From Larkinella terrae (GTDB lineage: Bacteria; Bacteroidota; Bacteroidia; Cytophagales; Spirosomataceae), in assembly GCF_009668025.1 (NCBI RefSeq), contig NZ_WJXZ01000020.1:1-43893 (forward strand): DNA of 43,893 nucleotides, given 5' to 3'. Position numbers and translations under genes: made by a program. The first letter of the stretch is position 1; each line of letters starts with the position of its first letter. The notes beneath the pieces are model-generated. The model saw nothing but the letters and a program-made list of their open reading frames with translations, did not search any database and was not told the DNA's origin. Below are positions 16,321 through 25,231 of this stretch, one piece after another.

Positions 16321-17760
16321 ATGCGTTTGCGTCTGACGCGGTTTTTGCTGTTTTTATTCATCACCTCTCCGGTTGTTGCTCAAAATTTTCTGGGGATAGC
16401 GCCCAGCCCGTACGGCGGTACGCAGAGCCTGTACCTGAATCCGGCTTTTGCTGTGGATTCGAAATACGGTTTTTACCTGAATATTGGCGCTGGTAATGCG
16501 CACCTCGACAACAATTACGTCCGCTACCAGGCTCCGTTTTCGCTCACTTCGCTCGTTCTGAAGCGGGTTCCCGATCAATATAAGTTTGCGGATGGTTCGG
16601 TTTTGTTTCGCCCGGATTTCCTGGGTGAAATTGCCAACGGAAAGCCCAAAAGCGGTACCGCCTGGACTGATTTACGCGGTCCTTCGCTCCAGGTTCGGCT
16701 GGGCGATCAGGTCGCCCTTGGTTTAACCACGCGGCTGCGGGCGGCAGCTCAGTTCCACAATGCCTCCGAATCACTGCTGTCGGTCGTCCGGGCCGGTCTG
16801 GAGGATTCCCGGCTGTACAACATTCCGACCAAAGATAACCAGTTCAGTGTCAATACCAATACCTACGCCGAGATCGGCCTGACGCTGGCTGCGGCCATCA
16901 TCCAGGACGATTATCAGCAACTTTCGATTGGCGCGACGGTCAAACGACTTCAGGGCATTACCGCCGGTTTTCTAAACAACAACGGTTTATCCTACCGCCT
17001 GCTGTCGGACACGGCCAAAGCAAACAATTACTACATGCAGGTCGATCAGGTCAACGCCGAGTTGGGTTACACGACGTATCTGCAGGATCGCGGCCGATCG
17101 GTTTCGTTGCGTCAGCTTTTCGACGGCAATAATCCCGGCCGGGGCTGGGGTGCCGACATCGGTTTTTCGTACCAACTGAAAACCGACGACAATCCGGACG
17201 ATTACGCCCTCCGGCTGGGCGTTGCCATCACGGACATCGGCGCGATTCGGTACCGCGATGATCGGTATGTCCAACGGTATTCGATCAACACCACCAACCA
17301 GCAATTCACGACGAAGGATTTTAACGACGCCAGGGGCAGCGAAGGCATTGCCGAAGTGATTCGGGATAAACTCAACCTGACCGAAGCGGCCAATAAAAAG
17401 CAGTTTACCTCCGGTTTGCCAACCGCGCTTTCGTTGAATGCCGATATCAATATGGGCAGCGGTTTTTACCTGACCGGTACGTTTCTCCAGAATTTACGGG
17501 CGAAAGATGCCATTTCCATCCGACAGCCTACGCTGGTTGCCGTGACGCCCCGACTGGAAAAATCGGCTTTCGGCGTTGCCGTTCCGCTTGTGGTTCTCAA
17601 CAACGCCTTTATGGCCGGAGCCTCCATCCGAATCGGACCGGTTTTTCTGGGAACCGACAATCTGTTCGGGATGATCGGCAGTAATTCCAATAAATTGCGG
17701 CCGCGTGGGGCCGATATCTATGCCGGACTGGCGCTGGCCAGTTTGCGCCGTAAACCGTAG
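16321..17760 (+). CDS. DUF5723-family outer-membrane beta-barrel protein
   Basis: 479 residues from the ATG at 16321; a TTG six bases earlier is in frame but less likely. A signal peptide ends near VVAQ. The mature start NFLGIAPSPYGGTQSLYLNPAFAVDSKYGFYLNIGAG (an 'N-P-A' motif shared with porin-like PorP/SprF and DUF5723 proteins) is followed by amphipathic beta strands to the C-terminus. It likely forms an outer-membrane barrel. The OmpA-family gene follows 12 bases later, so the two are co-transcribed. A large CHU_C-domain secreted protein is encoded nearby on the other strand. A link with type IX secretion or surface anchoring is inference. Confidence 0.8.
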   Translation: MRLRLTRFLLFLFITSPVVAQNFLGIAPSPYGGTQSLYLNPAFAVDSKYGFYLNIGAGNAHLDNNYVRYQAPFSLTSLVLKRVPDQYKFADGSVLFRPDFLGEIANGKPKSGTAWTDLRGPSLQVRLGDQVALGLTTRLRAAAQFHNASESLLSVVRAGLEDSRLYNIPTKDNQFSVNTNTYAEIGLTLAAAIIQDDYQQLSIGATVKRLQGITAGFLNNNGLSYRLLSDTAKANNYYMQVDQVNAELGYTTYLQDRGRSVSLRQLFDGNNPGRGWGADIGFSYQLKTDDNPDDYALRLGVAITDIGAIRYRDDRYVQRYSINTTNQQFTTKDFNDARGSEGIAEVIRDKLNLTEAANKKQFTSGLPTALSLNADINMGSGFYLTGTFLQNLRAKDAISIRQPTLVAVTPRLEKSAFGVAVPLVVLNNAFMAGASIRIGPVFLGTDNLFGMIGSNSNKLRPRGADIYAGLALASLRRKP

Positions 17761-17772
17761 CAACCGAGCGAC

Positions 17773-18996
17773 ATGAAGGGTTTTAACGCGATGCTGGTTT
17801 CACTGATCCTGACGCTGCAGGCCGTGATTTGCAACGGGCAAACGAATCCGGCTGCGAGCCCGGTCGAGGAATATACCGTTCGGATTGAGACGAAAGACCG
17901 CAGCGGCCGGCTCATTCCGGCGACGCTGACCATCACCAACGAAGCGACCAGAAGGGTTCAGCGCGGCACCCAACAATCCGGTTCATATACCGTGGCGCTT
18001 CCGGCCGGGAACGTCTACCGACTCGAGGCTAACTACGCCGGATACCGGCCCACCCAAAAAACACTGCGTCTCGACCGCGTTGCCGACCGGCAGCAAACCC
18101 AGCAAACCATTATCCTGGAAATGGAGCGCGAAATATCCACCGAATCGCCCGTGAACGTCACGGTTACCGACTACGACACCAAACAGTTGATCCGGCAGAA
18201 AATGAACGTTCAGGTGCAGGAATTTGACGGCAAGCGGGTGATTATGACCGGGCCACCGCGCGAAGGCCGGTTTACGTTTCTGGCCGCCTTTGGGCAGCGA
18301 ATCCGGTTTACCGTTGAAGTGGAAGGTTACGAACCCTACGAATATACGGTTGACGTAAAAGATCAGCACGACATTACCATTCGCCTGCAGCGGGCCAAAA
18401 GTCCGGTGGTGGCCGAGGCTCCGCCAACCGCCGAAACCGCTCCGCCCGCCAACGCACCCTTGCCGGCAACGACGACTCCCCCAACGAACGCTCCGCCGGT
18501 CGGGATGGAGACCAAACCGGCGACGCCCACGATCGCGCCAAAAGTAGAGAGCGAATCCGTACCCAAAACCGCTCCGCCAACCGTGGCGGAAACCAAACCC
18601 GTTGCGCCGGTTCCGGCACCGGCCAATACGGATTTGTCGACCCTGGCAACGGGAAAAACCGTCACGCTCAACAATGTGTATTTCGATCAGAGCAGTTATC
18701 TGTTGCGTCCCGAATCGCACGCGCAACTGAATCAGCTGGTTGCGTTATTGAAAAGCCGCCCGGGTTTAAAGATCGAGATTTCGGGTCATACCGACAATGT
18801 GGGCGACCCACGGCTGAACCTGGCTCTTTCCGAAAACCGCGCCAGAGTCATTATGTCTTACCTGATTACCAACGGGATTGCCGAAAACCGCCTTCGGTTT
18901 AAGGGATATGGTCAGACCCAGCCGGTTGCGGCCAACGATTCGGAAGAGAACAAACGCAAAAACCGGCGGGTCGAAGTGAAATTACTGGATGGATAA
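17773..18996 (+). CDS. OmpA-family peptidoglycan-binding outer-membrane protein
   Basis: 407 residues. A signal peptide ends about residue 23. Two beta-sandwich regions like CarboxypepD_reg (about 35-120 and 128-210) follow. Then comes a Pro/Ala/Thr-rich linker (about 213-293). The C-terminal OmpA domain spans about 297-405 (NNVYFDQSSYLLRPESHAQL, ISGHTDNVGDPRLNLALSENRA, NKRKNRRVEVKLL), whose family binds diaminopimelate in peptidoglycan. It follows the DUF5723 gene by 12 bases and probably tethers that barrel or its complex to the cell wall. Its last 15 bases overlap the convergent response-regulator gene. Confidence 0.92.
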   Translation: MKGFNAMLVSLILTLQAVICNGQTNPAASPVEEYTVRIETKDRSGRLIPATLTITNEATRRVQRGTQQSGSYTVALPAGNVYRLEANYAGYRPTQKTLRLDRVADRQQTQQTIILEMEREISTESPVNVTVTDYDTKQLIRQKMNVQVQEFDGKRVIMTGPPREGRFTFLAAFGQRIRFTVEVEGYEPYEYTVDVKDQHDITIRLQRAKSPVVAEAPPTAETAPPANAPLPATTTPPTNAPPVGMETKPATPTIAPKVESESVPKTAPPTVAETKPVAPVPAPANTDLSTLATGKTVTLNNVYFDQSSYLLRPESHAQLNQLVALLKSRPGLKIEISGHTDNVGDPRLNLALSENRARVIMSYLITNGIAENRLRFKGYGQTQPVAANDSEENKRKNRRVEVKLLDG

Positions 18997-19455
18997 GTTA
19001 TTGGCCGACGAAGCGGAATTAATGGCTAGCCAATGCTGGTAAACCTGACGCATCAACTCTTTAATTTCATCAAAATAGAGCGGTTTACTGATACAAACCG
19101 TAGCGCCCAGGTCCAGACAGAGTTCCATTTCGCCCTGATTCTGGGTATTGACGAACAAAACAACCGGGATGCGTTGCCAGGCCGGTTTTTCTTTAATCTG
19201 CCGCAGCGTTTCGAATCCGCTCATGCCCGGCATGTATTTATCCAGAATGACAATCCAGGAGTTTAGCGCGGCCGGTAGTGCGGTTGTTTCCTCCTCCAGA
19301 AAATCCAACAATCGTTCTCCGCTATCAAATTCCCGAACCGGAGCCGCAATTTCCATCGATTCCAGCGCCATCCGCATCAACATCCGGTCTTCTTCATCGT
19401 CATCTACCAGCAGAATAGTTGGCTTATTTTCAGAATTAGTAAACTGTGTTTCCAT
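18982..19455 (-). CDS. Single-domain response regulator
   Basis: 157 residues from METQFTNSEN. A receiver domain is visible: acidic pocket LLVDDDEEDRML, phospho-acceptor Asp in VILDKYMPGMSGFETL, and the conserved Lys in CISKPLYFDEI. The switch Thr/Ser expected after the fourth strand (IPVVLFVNTQ) appears replaced by Val with Thr two residues later. No output domain is present, so it is of the CheY/Rcp1 type and probably acts by protein contact. The nearest kinase gene is the TPR kinase 6 kb away, and no direct partner is adjacent. A longer TTG start at 19464 is possible. Its 3' end overlaps that of the OmpA gene. Confidence 0.9.
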   Translation of the reverse strand: METQFTNSENKPTILLVDDDEEDRMLMRMALESMEIAAPVREFDSGERLLDFLEEETTALPAALNSWIVILDKYMPGMSGFETLRQIKEKPAWQRIPVVLFVNTQNQGEMELCLDLGATVCISKPLYFDEIKELMRQVYQHWLAINSASSANNLSIQ

Positions 19456-19650
19456 GCGATCCAATTTTGTTCACAAGAAGGATCAAAAGTCGCAACTTGG
19501 CGGCAATGGTCTAGTCCATTCAATCAAATTTTCAAATTTGTTTAAGAAAATATGAACAAATCGGGCCGTTCATTTCGAGTTTTTCTATCTGGCCGCGTTG
19601 TCTCCGGTTATTTCAGGTAGAAATCAGCAGAAAAATGGAAACAACAGGTT

Positions 19651-22050
19651 TCACCGGGTAATCAGCAAACTGCCGCTCCGGTTGGGTTGCGACCCGCCGG
19701 GTTTGATCACATACTGGTAAACCGCCGGGGGCAGATCCTGCCCTTCACTTTTTCCGTCCCAGGGCTGCGTGTAGCCCTGCGATACAAATACCGGATTTCC
19801 CCAGCGGTTATACACTTCCACTTTACAATCGGGATAATCGCCGATACCGCGAATGACCCAGTTATCATTGACCCCATCGTTGTTGGGTGTAAAGGCATCC
19901 GGAATAAAAAGCACGGTAATGACCGATACGGTCAGTTTGGTTGTAAACTCACAGCCTTGTGGCGTCGTAACCCGCACCTGGTAGGTCGTGGTCGTGTCGG
20001 GGCTGGCGTACGGTTTGGCGGCCACCGGGCTGCTCAATCCAACCGAAGGCGTCCAGTAATAGCTCAGCGTATCGACACCGTTTTTGTTTAACTGAACCTC
20101 ACTTCCCCGCCGAACCGACGCGTCAGCCACCGCAATGGACGGCGCGGGCAGCACGGTAACCGTTTGTTGCGTCCGGCCGGGGCAGGTATTCCCGGCCTGG
20201 GTCAGCGTGTAGGTAATCACAAATTGGCCGGGACCGGTTTTTGCCGGATCAAACTCCGAAGCCGTCACGGCACTGGCGGCCTGCCCCACACCCGCAAACG
20301 TTCCTCCGCCCGGTTCGGCACGCAGGGCCAATCGCGCCGGGGCGTTTTCGCAAATGGCAGGCAAAGGCGTCATCGAAACGGCTGGGGCTGCGTTGAATTG
20401 CAACAAAACCTCATCCGAAGTCGATTGGCACTGGCTGGTATCGGTAACGGTGACGACGTAATGCCCGGCCTGGGTCACGGCCAGCGAGCCTTTCACCTCC
20501 TGAGCCAGCACATTTCCCGTGTTGAGCCATTGGTAGGTATACAACGGATTCGCAACGGCAATCAGCCGGATGGTATCGCCCGAGCAGGCGGTTTTGCTCA
20601 CTGGCGGTACGATCGACGCCAGCGGTTTTGGATTCACCTTAACGTTAACACTGTCGGTTACGACGCAGCCGGTGGCGGCACTGACGATCTGGACTTTGTA
20701 TTCACCGGTTTCGTGCGGCTGGTAATCCGACTCCTTCGCACCGGGCAAGAGCTGATCGTTTTTAAACCAGCTATACGTAAAATTGCCTTTGGGCGCTTTT
20801 AGCTGAATGGATTTACCCTCGCAAAACGTCGTTGGGCCACTGGCGGTCAGCTTCACTTGTTCGGCCGTCATCAAATCGACTTTGATGCTGGTTTGCGCGG
20901 GACTTGGTTTTCCGCAGGTATTCCGGAATCGTTTGACGACGGTATAATTCCCGGATTCTTTAATAACCAGCGTAGCGGTGGTATCGCCTTTCAGGTCCTG
21001 GCCATCGCGTTGCCACTGAAACGACCACTGGTCCGAGTAGTCGGTTTTGAGCGTTACATCCTGACCCTGACAGGCCGATACGCTTGTAATGGCGCCGTTT
21101 GCGGTTTTGCCGATCTGGGCATTCTCGGGGGCTTTCGCCAGGGTAATAGCCGGTGCGGGAGGTGTATTGGTGGGGCAGTCGACCACGGCCAGCTGGAAAT
21201 CCCGCCGGACGGAACCGATCCATTTGCCGTTCCGGAACTCTTCGCATATAACCGCAAATGCAAACAAGCCAACCTGGCTGGCCGTGACGGTCAGTTGACC
21301 GGTTTCGCCATCCACTTTCAACGCGGGACTGCCCGGAACCGAATTGGTTGCGCTGAAACCCGGCTTCCAGGACACCATCGGATAAGCGGAACTGGGCTGG
21401 TTGTCAAATGCAATGCCCTGACTGGTAAATCCTTTAAACGGCGTTACAATGGCGTAAGTTAGTTGATCACCGTCAGCGTCTGTAGCCTTGAAGCTGAACG
21501 TGAAAGGTTGCCCTTTGCAGGCGTATTCGCCCGTCGGAACCGAAAAAGCCGGTGACGAGTTGATCATCGTTTTGGGCGACGGGAACTCCAGATGAAAAAC
21601 CATACCCGACTCGTCGGCCTGGCTAATGTTGTCGATCGCGCCACTGCGGCAACACACCCCGTGGACAACGTAGTACCCCCCCGGATCGTCGAAACGATCC
21701 GCATCCAGTTCAATTTCTTTGCTATAAGTGACCACGCTGAGTTTCAGCGGCCGGAGTTGGGCACAGGCCTGATTGGAAACGGCCAAGGGGTCCTGCCGGA
21801 GCAGGGGCAATTCAAACTCGCCCATTTTCAGATTGTCTTTCCGGCGATAAATCGCCAGTTTGACCGTCGGCTTGATATCACCCGTGCGGCTGTTCTGTTC
21901 ATCGATGAACATATCCAGCGACAATGTATACCGGTTATCTGTCCCCTTTGCAGTGAGTCGAATGTTACCGCCGACGATGTGTGAAGCTGAAACCCGGCAC
22001 CAAAATCCGAGTAACATGACTAGTAAAAGAAGTGTATTCCGTTGAGCCAT
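19651..22050 (-). CDS. Large secreted protein with gliding-motility-associated C-terminal (CHU_C) domain
   Basis: 799 residues from MAQRNTLLLLVMLL, a signal peptide; GTG at 22056 is an alternative start. The middle holds several Ig/PKD-like domains with repeated 'ACSGDTIRL', 'FCEGKSIQL' and 'ACQGQDVTL' strands of SprB-like adhesins. The C-terminal 90 residues (FIPDAFTPNNDGVNDNWVI, VEVYNRWGNPVF, WDGKSEGQDLPPAVYQYVI) are a CHU_C (type B) type IX secretion signal. It should be exported by the type IX system and attached to the cell surface. Type B cargo usually needs a PorP/SprF-like outer-membrane partner; the nearby DUF5723/OmpA pair is a candidate. Confidence 0.93.
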   Translation of the reverse strand: MAQRNTLLLLVMLLGFWCRVSASHIVGGNIRLTAKGTDNRYTLSLDMFIDEQNSRTGDIKPTVKLAIYRRKDNLKMGEFELPLLRQDPLAVSNQACAQLRPLKLSVVTYSKEIELDADRFDDPGGYYVVHGVCCRSGAIDNISQADESGMVFHLEFPSPKTMINSSPAFSVPTGEYACKGQPFTFSFKATDADGDQLTYAIVTPFKGFTSQGIAFDNQPSSAYPMVSWKPGFSATNSVPGSPALKVDGETGQLTVTASQVGLFAFAVICEEFRNGKWIGSVRRDFQLAVVDCPTNTPPAPAITLAKAPENAQIGKTANGAITSVSACQGQDVTLKTDYSDQWSFQWQRDGQDLKGDTTATLVIKESGNYTVVKRFRNTCGKPSPAQTSIKVDLMTAEQVKLTASGPTTFCEGKSIQLKAPKGNFTYSWFKNDQLLPGAKESDYQPHETGEYKVQIVSAATGCVVTDSVNVKVNPKPLASIVPPVSKTACSGDTIRLIAVANPLYTYQWLNTGNVLAQEVKGSLAVTQAGHYVVTVTDTSQCQSTSDEVLLQFNAAPAVSMTPLPAICENAPARLALRAEPGGGTFAGVGQAASAVTASEFDPAKTGPGQFVITYTLTQAGNTCPGRTQQTVTVLPAPSIAVADASVRRGSEVQLNKNGVDTLSYYWTPSVGLSSPVAAKPYASPDTTTTYQVRVTTPQGCEFTTKLTVSVITVLFIPDAFTPNNDGVNDNWVIRGIGDYPDCKVEVYNRWGNPVFVSQGYTQPWDGKSEGQDLPPAVYQYVIKPGGSQPNRSGSLLITR

Positions 22051-22211
22051 AACCACATGCTATCCCGGCATTTTCTTACAAAAAGCAAGCCACTGTGCCC
22101 CAAATTACAAGAATAGTTCTATATTTTTTGTTTTTTAGCGATATGATTCTGAATTCAAGCGGCTAACCGGTATCAGGCAATCCGAAAAACAGTATCTTTT
22201 ACGAAAATTTG

Positions 22212-22219
22212 TAGTTTTG
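22212..22219 (+). promoter_or_regulatory. Putative -7 promoter element of recG (TAGTTTTG)
   Basis: TAGTTTTG fits TAnnTTTG and lies about 68 bases before the recG start in the 236-base divergent gap (22051-22286). No -33 box is evident. The gap otherwise holds AT-rich sequence and no gene. Confidence 0.4.
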
Positions 22220-22286
22220 GTAAATCACAAGGGCCGGGCTACCGAACCCAATCTGCTCTTGCGGGGTTGTTCCACAAACGGAGGGT

Positions 22287-24389
22287 ATGACTGAGCGCGT
22301 AACGTTTTTCGACACAAAAATTGAATATTTGAAGGGTGTGGGGCCTCAGCGGGCGGCATTACTCAACACCGAATTAAATATTTTTACGTACCGGGACCTG
22401 ATTCAGTATTACCCGTTCCGGCACGAAGACCGCACCCGGTTTTACACCATTGACGAACTCTCGGAAGCCCTCCCAGCGGCCCAAATCATCGGCCGCATCC
22501 GCGACTGGGCGGTGGTGGGCGAAGGGCCGAAAAAACGCCTGATTGCGGTTTTTACCGACCATACCGGTTCGATGGACCTGGTTTTTTTTCAGGGCATTAC
22601 GCATTTTGAGAAGTTTCTGCGCCCCGGTGCCGAATACATCGCCTACGGCAAGCCCGTCGCGTTTGGCAACAATTTCAGCATCACGCATCCGGAACTCGAC
22701 CCCCTGACGGCCGAAAACGAGCATGGAAGCACGTTCCAGCCCATTTACAACCTGACCGAAAAGCTCCGCCGGATGCGGGTCGACAGCAAACTGCTGGCGC
22801 GGATGGTGCAACAGTTGCTCGAAACCGCTTACCAGCATATTCACGAAACGCTGCCGAATTCGCTGCTGGAACAATACCGGCTGATCTCGAAAGCCGAGGC
22901 CATTGAGAACATTCACCTGCCCAAAAGCCAGGCCTGGCTCAAACAGGCCGAACGGCGACTGAAGTTTGAAGAGCTGTTTTACAACCAGTTACGGCTGATT
23001 AAGAATAAGCTCATTCACAAAACGGAATACCCCGGGCAGGTTTTCCGCAGCATGAGCCTGCTGACCCGGTTTTACAAGGAATTCATGCCGTTTCAACTGA
23101 CCGAAGCCCAGAAACGGGTGCTGCGCGAAATTCACGGTGACCTGATCAGCGGGAAACAGATGAACCGGCTGTTGCAGGGCGATGTGGGCAGCGGCAAAAC
23201 CATCGTGGCTTTCATTACCATGCTGATGGCCATCGACAACGGCGCGCAGGCCTGCATCATGGCGCCCACCGAAATCCTGGCCGACCAGCATTATTACGGC
23301 CTGAAAGTTTTTGCCGACCAACTCGGCCTGACCATCGGCCGGCTGACGGGCTCGACCCGCACCAAAGGCCGCCGGATTATCCACGACCAATTGCAGAGCG
23401 GTTTGATGCACATCATCGTCGGGACACACGCGCTGCTGGAAGATGCCGTACAGTTCAAAAATCTGGGGCTGTGCATCATCGACGAGCAGCACCGGTTTGG
23501 GGTAGCCCAGCGCGCGCGGCTCTGGAACAAAAACCAGGATATTTACCCGCACATGATGGTGATGACGGCCACGCCCATTCCGAGAACGCTGGCGATGACC
23601 CTCTACGGCAACCTCGATCTGTCGGTCATCGATGAACTTCCGGCGGGTCGAAAACCGATCAAAACCGTCCACCGCTACGACACCCACCGGCTGGAGGTGT
23701 TTGGATTTATGCGGCAGCAGATCGAGCAGGGGCGGCAGGTGTACGTCGTTTATCCCTTGATTGAAGAGTCGGAAAAACTGGATTTCAAGGATTTGATGGA
23801 CGGGTACGAAAGCATTACCCGCGCCTTTCCGAACCACCCCATCGGCGTTTTGCACGGGCGCATGACCGGTTACGACAAGGATTTTGAGATGGAGCGGTTT
23901 GTGAAAGGCGAAACCAAAATCATGGTGGCTACGACGGTGATCGAGGTCGGCGTCAATGTGCCGAATGCCAGTGTGATGGTGGTCGAAAGTGCCGAGCGGT
24001 TTGGACTGGCGCAGCTGCACCAGTTGCGGGGACGCGTCGGGCGGGGCGCCGAGCAGTCGTACTGCATTCTGATGACGGATTACAAGCTCTCGAAGGAAAC
24101 CCGCACCCGCATCGAAACGCTGGTCAAAACCAACAACGGTTTTGAAATTGCCGACGTCGACCTGCAACTCCGCGGCCCCGGCGACCTCTCCGGCACGCAG
24201 CAAAGCGGTATTGCCGACCTCATTCTGGCCGATCTCGCCAAAGACGGTGCCATTCTGGTGGCCGCCCGGGAATCGGCGCAACGAATTCTGGAAGAAGATC
24301 CGGGACTGGTTTTACCCCAACATGCCCCGGTTCGGAACCAGGTGGAAATGCAGCGCGAAGGCGAAACGAACTGGAGCCGGATTAGTTAG
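22287..24389 (+). CDS. recG: ATP-dependent DNA helicase RecG
   Basis: 700 residues, the standard length. It has an N-terminal wedge/OB domain (about 10-190, IEYLKGVGPQRAALLNTEL and TGSMDLVFFQG), then a superfamily 2 helicase with Walker A GDVGSGKT (298-305), the RecG-type DEQH box (399-402, CIIDEQHRFGVAQR), TATPIPRTLAMTLYG, and the C-terminal motif QLHQLRGRVGRG. RecG remodels stalled replication forks and branch-migrates Holliday junctions. The gene runs alone in its direction after a divergent gap. Confidence 0.97.
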   Translation: MTERVTFFDTKIEYLKGVGPQRAALLNTELNIFTYRDLIQYYPFRHEDRTRFYTIDELSEALPAAQIIGRIRDWAVVGEGPKKRLIAVFTDHTGSMDLVFFQGITHFEKFLRPGAEYIAYGKPVAFGNNFSITHPELDPLTAENEHGSTFQPIYNLTEKLRRMRVDSKLLARMVQQLLETAYQHIHETLPNSLLEQYRLISKAEAIENIHLPKSQAWLKQAERRLKFEELFYNQLRLIKNKLIHKTEYPGQVFRSMSLLTRFYKEFMPFQLTEAQKRVLREIHGDLISGKQMNRLLQGDVGSGKTIVAFITMLMAIDNGAQACIMAPTEILADQHYYGLKVFADQLGLTIGRLTGSTRTKGRRIIHDQLQSGLMHIIVGTHALLEDAVQFKNLGLCIIDEQHRFGVAQRARLWNKNQDIYPHMMVMTATPIPRTLAMTLYGNLDLSVIDELPAGRKPIKTVHRYDTHRLEVFGFMRQQIEQGRQVYVVYPLIEESEKLDFKDLMDGYESITRAFPNHPIGVLHGRMTGYDKDFEMERFVKGETKIMVATTVIEVGVNVPNASVMVVESAERFGLAQLHQLRGRVGRGAEQSYCILMTDYKLSKETRTRIETLVKTNNGFEIADVDLQLRGPGDLSGTQQSGIADLILADLAKDGAILVAARESAQRILEEDPGLVLPQHAPVRNQVEMQREGETNWSRIS

Positions 24390-24511
24390 GGTCCTCTCCA
24401 ATTGATCAGCAGAAACAATCTTTTCGATCCACATTGGTGGAATAGGAGCCAAAACCGTTACGCACTTCATTTCTTCAAACGCCATGTTCAGGAATCGACC
24501 GGTTTCAGCAA

Positions 24512-24553
24512 AACAGCCTGACAGAGACGGAATCGTCATTCTATCAGGCTGTT
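24512..24553. terminator. Hairpin terminator between recG and the convergent secreted-protein gene
   Basis: Arms 24512-24521 (AACAGCCTGA) and 24544-24553 pair over 10 bp. A second small stem GACG/CGTC lies inside. Read on the minus strand it is followed by a T run (GCTGTTTTG), so it best serves the minus-strand gene ending at 24562. The bases 24390-24511 hold no convincing gene. Confidence 0.7.
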
Positions 24554-24561
24554 GCATTGAT

Positions 24562-25053
24562 TTAATAATTGGTCGGCGAACGGTAAACGATGTAGCGTTG
24601 TGATGCAGAAGCCGGAACATCGACGATCTCGACCTGACGAATATACGTCTGTTTGCCGTCACTGACTTCGAGCAGGTATACGCCGGATTTGGACTCTTCA
24701 AAATTGAATTTCCGCCGATATGGATTCTTCGATCTTCCCAAAAACTCCTGATGAATAACGTCGTTTCTTGAGTTTTTCAGCGTAACCCGAATGCGCGATC
24801 GGTGAATGGCCAGCATCAGATTCACTTTTTTGCTGGCATCCAAAAACATGCTTACGTCGAACGCCCGCCCGTTGGCTACCAGGTCGTCGGAGGCCTGTGC
24901 TTTCACGGACAGAATGGTCAGGATCAGGCTGATGAAAACTGTCCTGGCAATTTTTCGTGTGGTGGATTTAAAGGATCTGCCGGTTACTGACTGGCCCGAA
25001 AACCGGGTACCGATCACCGTTAAGTAAGTCGTTGTTAAAGCAATTCGTTTCAT
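24562..25053 (-). CDS. Small secreted protein of unknown function
   Basis: 163 residues. A hydrophobic segment (TVFISLILTILSVKAQASDD, about 38-57) looks like the real signal peptide, but it is preceded by about 36 mostly polar residues with no internal Met, so the true start may be a downstream non-ATG codon. The mature part ends in GVYLLEVSDGKQTYIRQVEIVD, a strand pattern like type A type IX sorting (Por_Secre_tail) domains, then about 20 further residues. No family is recognised. It is convergent with recG, with a hairpin between them. Confidence 0.65.
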   Translation of the reverse strand: MKRIALTTTYLTVIGTRFSGQSVTGRSFKSTTRKIARTVFISLILTILSVKAQASDDLVANGRAFDVSMFLDASKKVNLMLAIHRSRIRVTLKNSRNDVIHQEFLGRSKNPYRRKFNFEESKSGVYLLEVSDGKQTYIRQVEIVDVPASASQRYIVYRSPTNY

Positions 25054-25231
25054 GGTGTAAGAACATTAATTTCGTGGTGTGTATCAGACTTTTATCGGTG
25101 CAAAATTCGCGCTTCGATCCACGCCAAAAAACACTGAAATCCGTGATTTTCTGTCCCCGAATTCGGTGATTTTCAGGACAAAGACCGGCGATTGTACGGA
25201 CTGAAGGGCTCCTGCGTGTTCAACCTAGGCC

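Noticed and set aside
22989-24281. 430-residue open frame on the minus strand opposite recG
   Set aside because: Antisense shadow of recG; no motif and no start context.
24390-24511. Possible minus-strand gene tail near recG
   Set aside because: The frame runs into recG with no stop and no family match.
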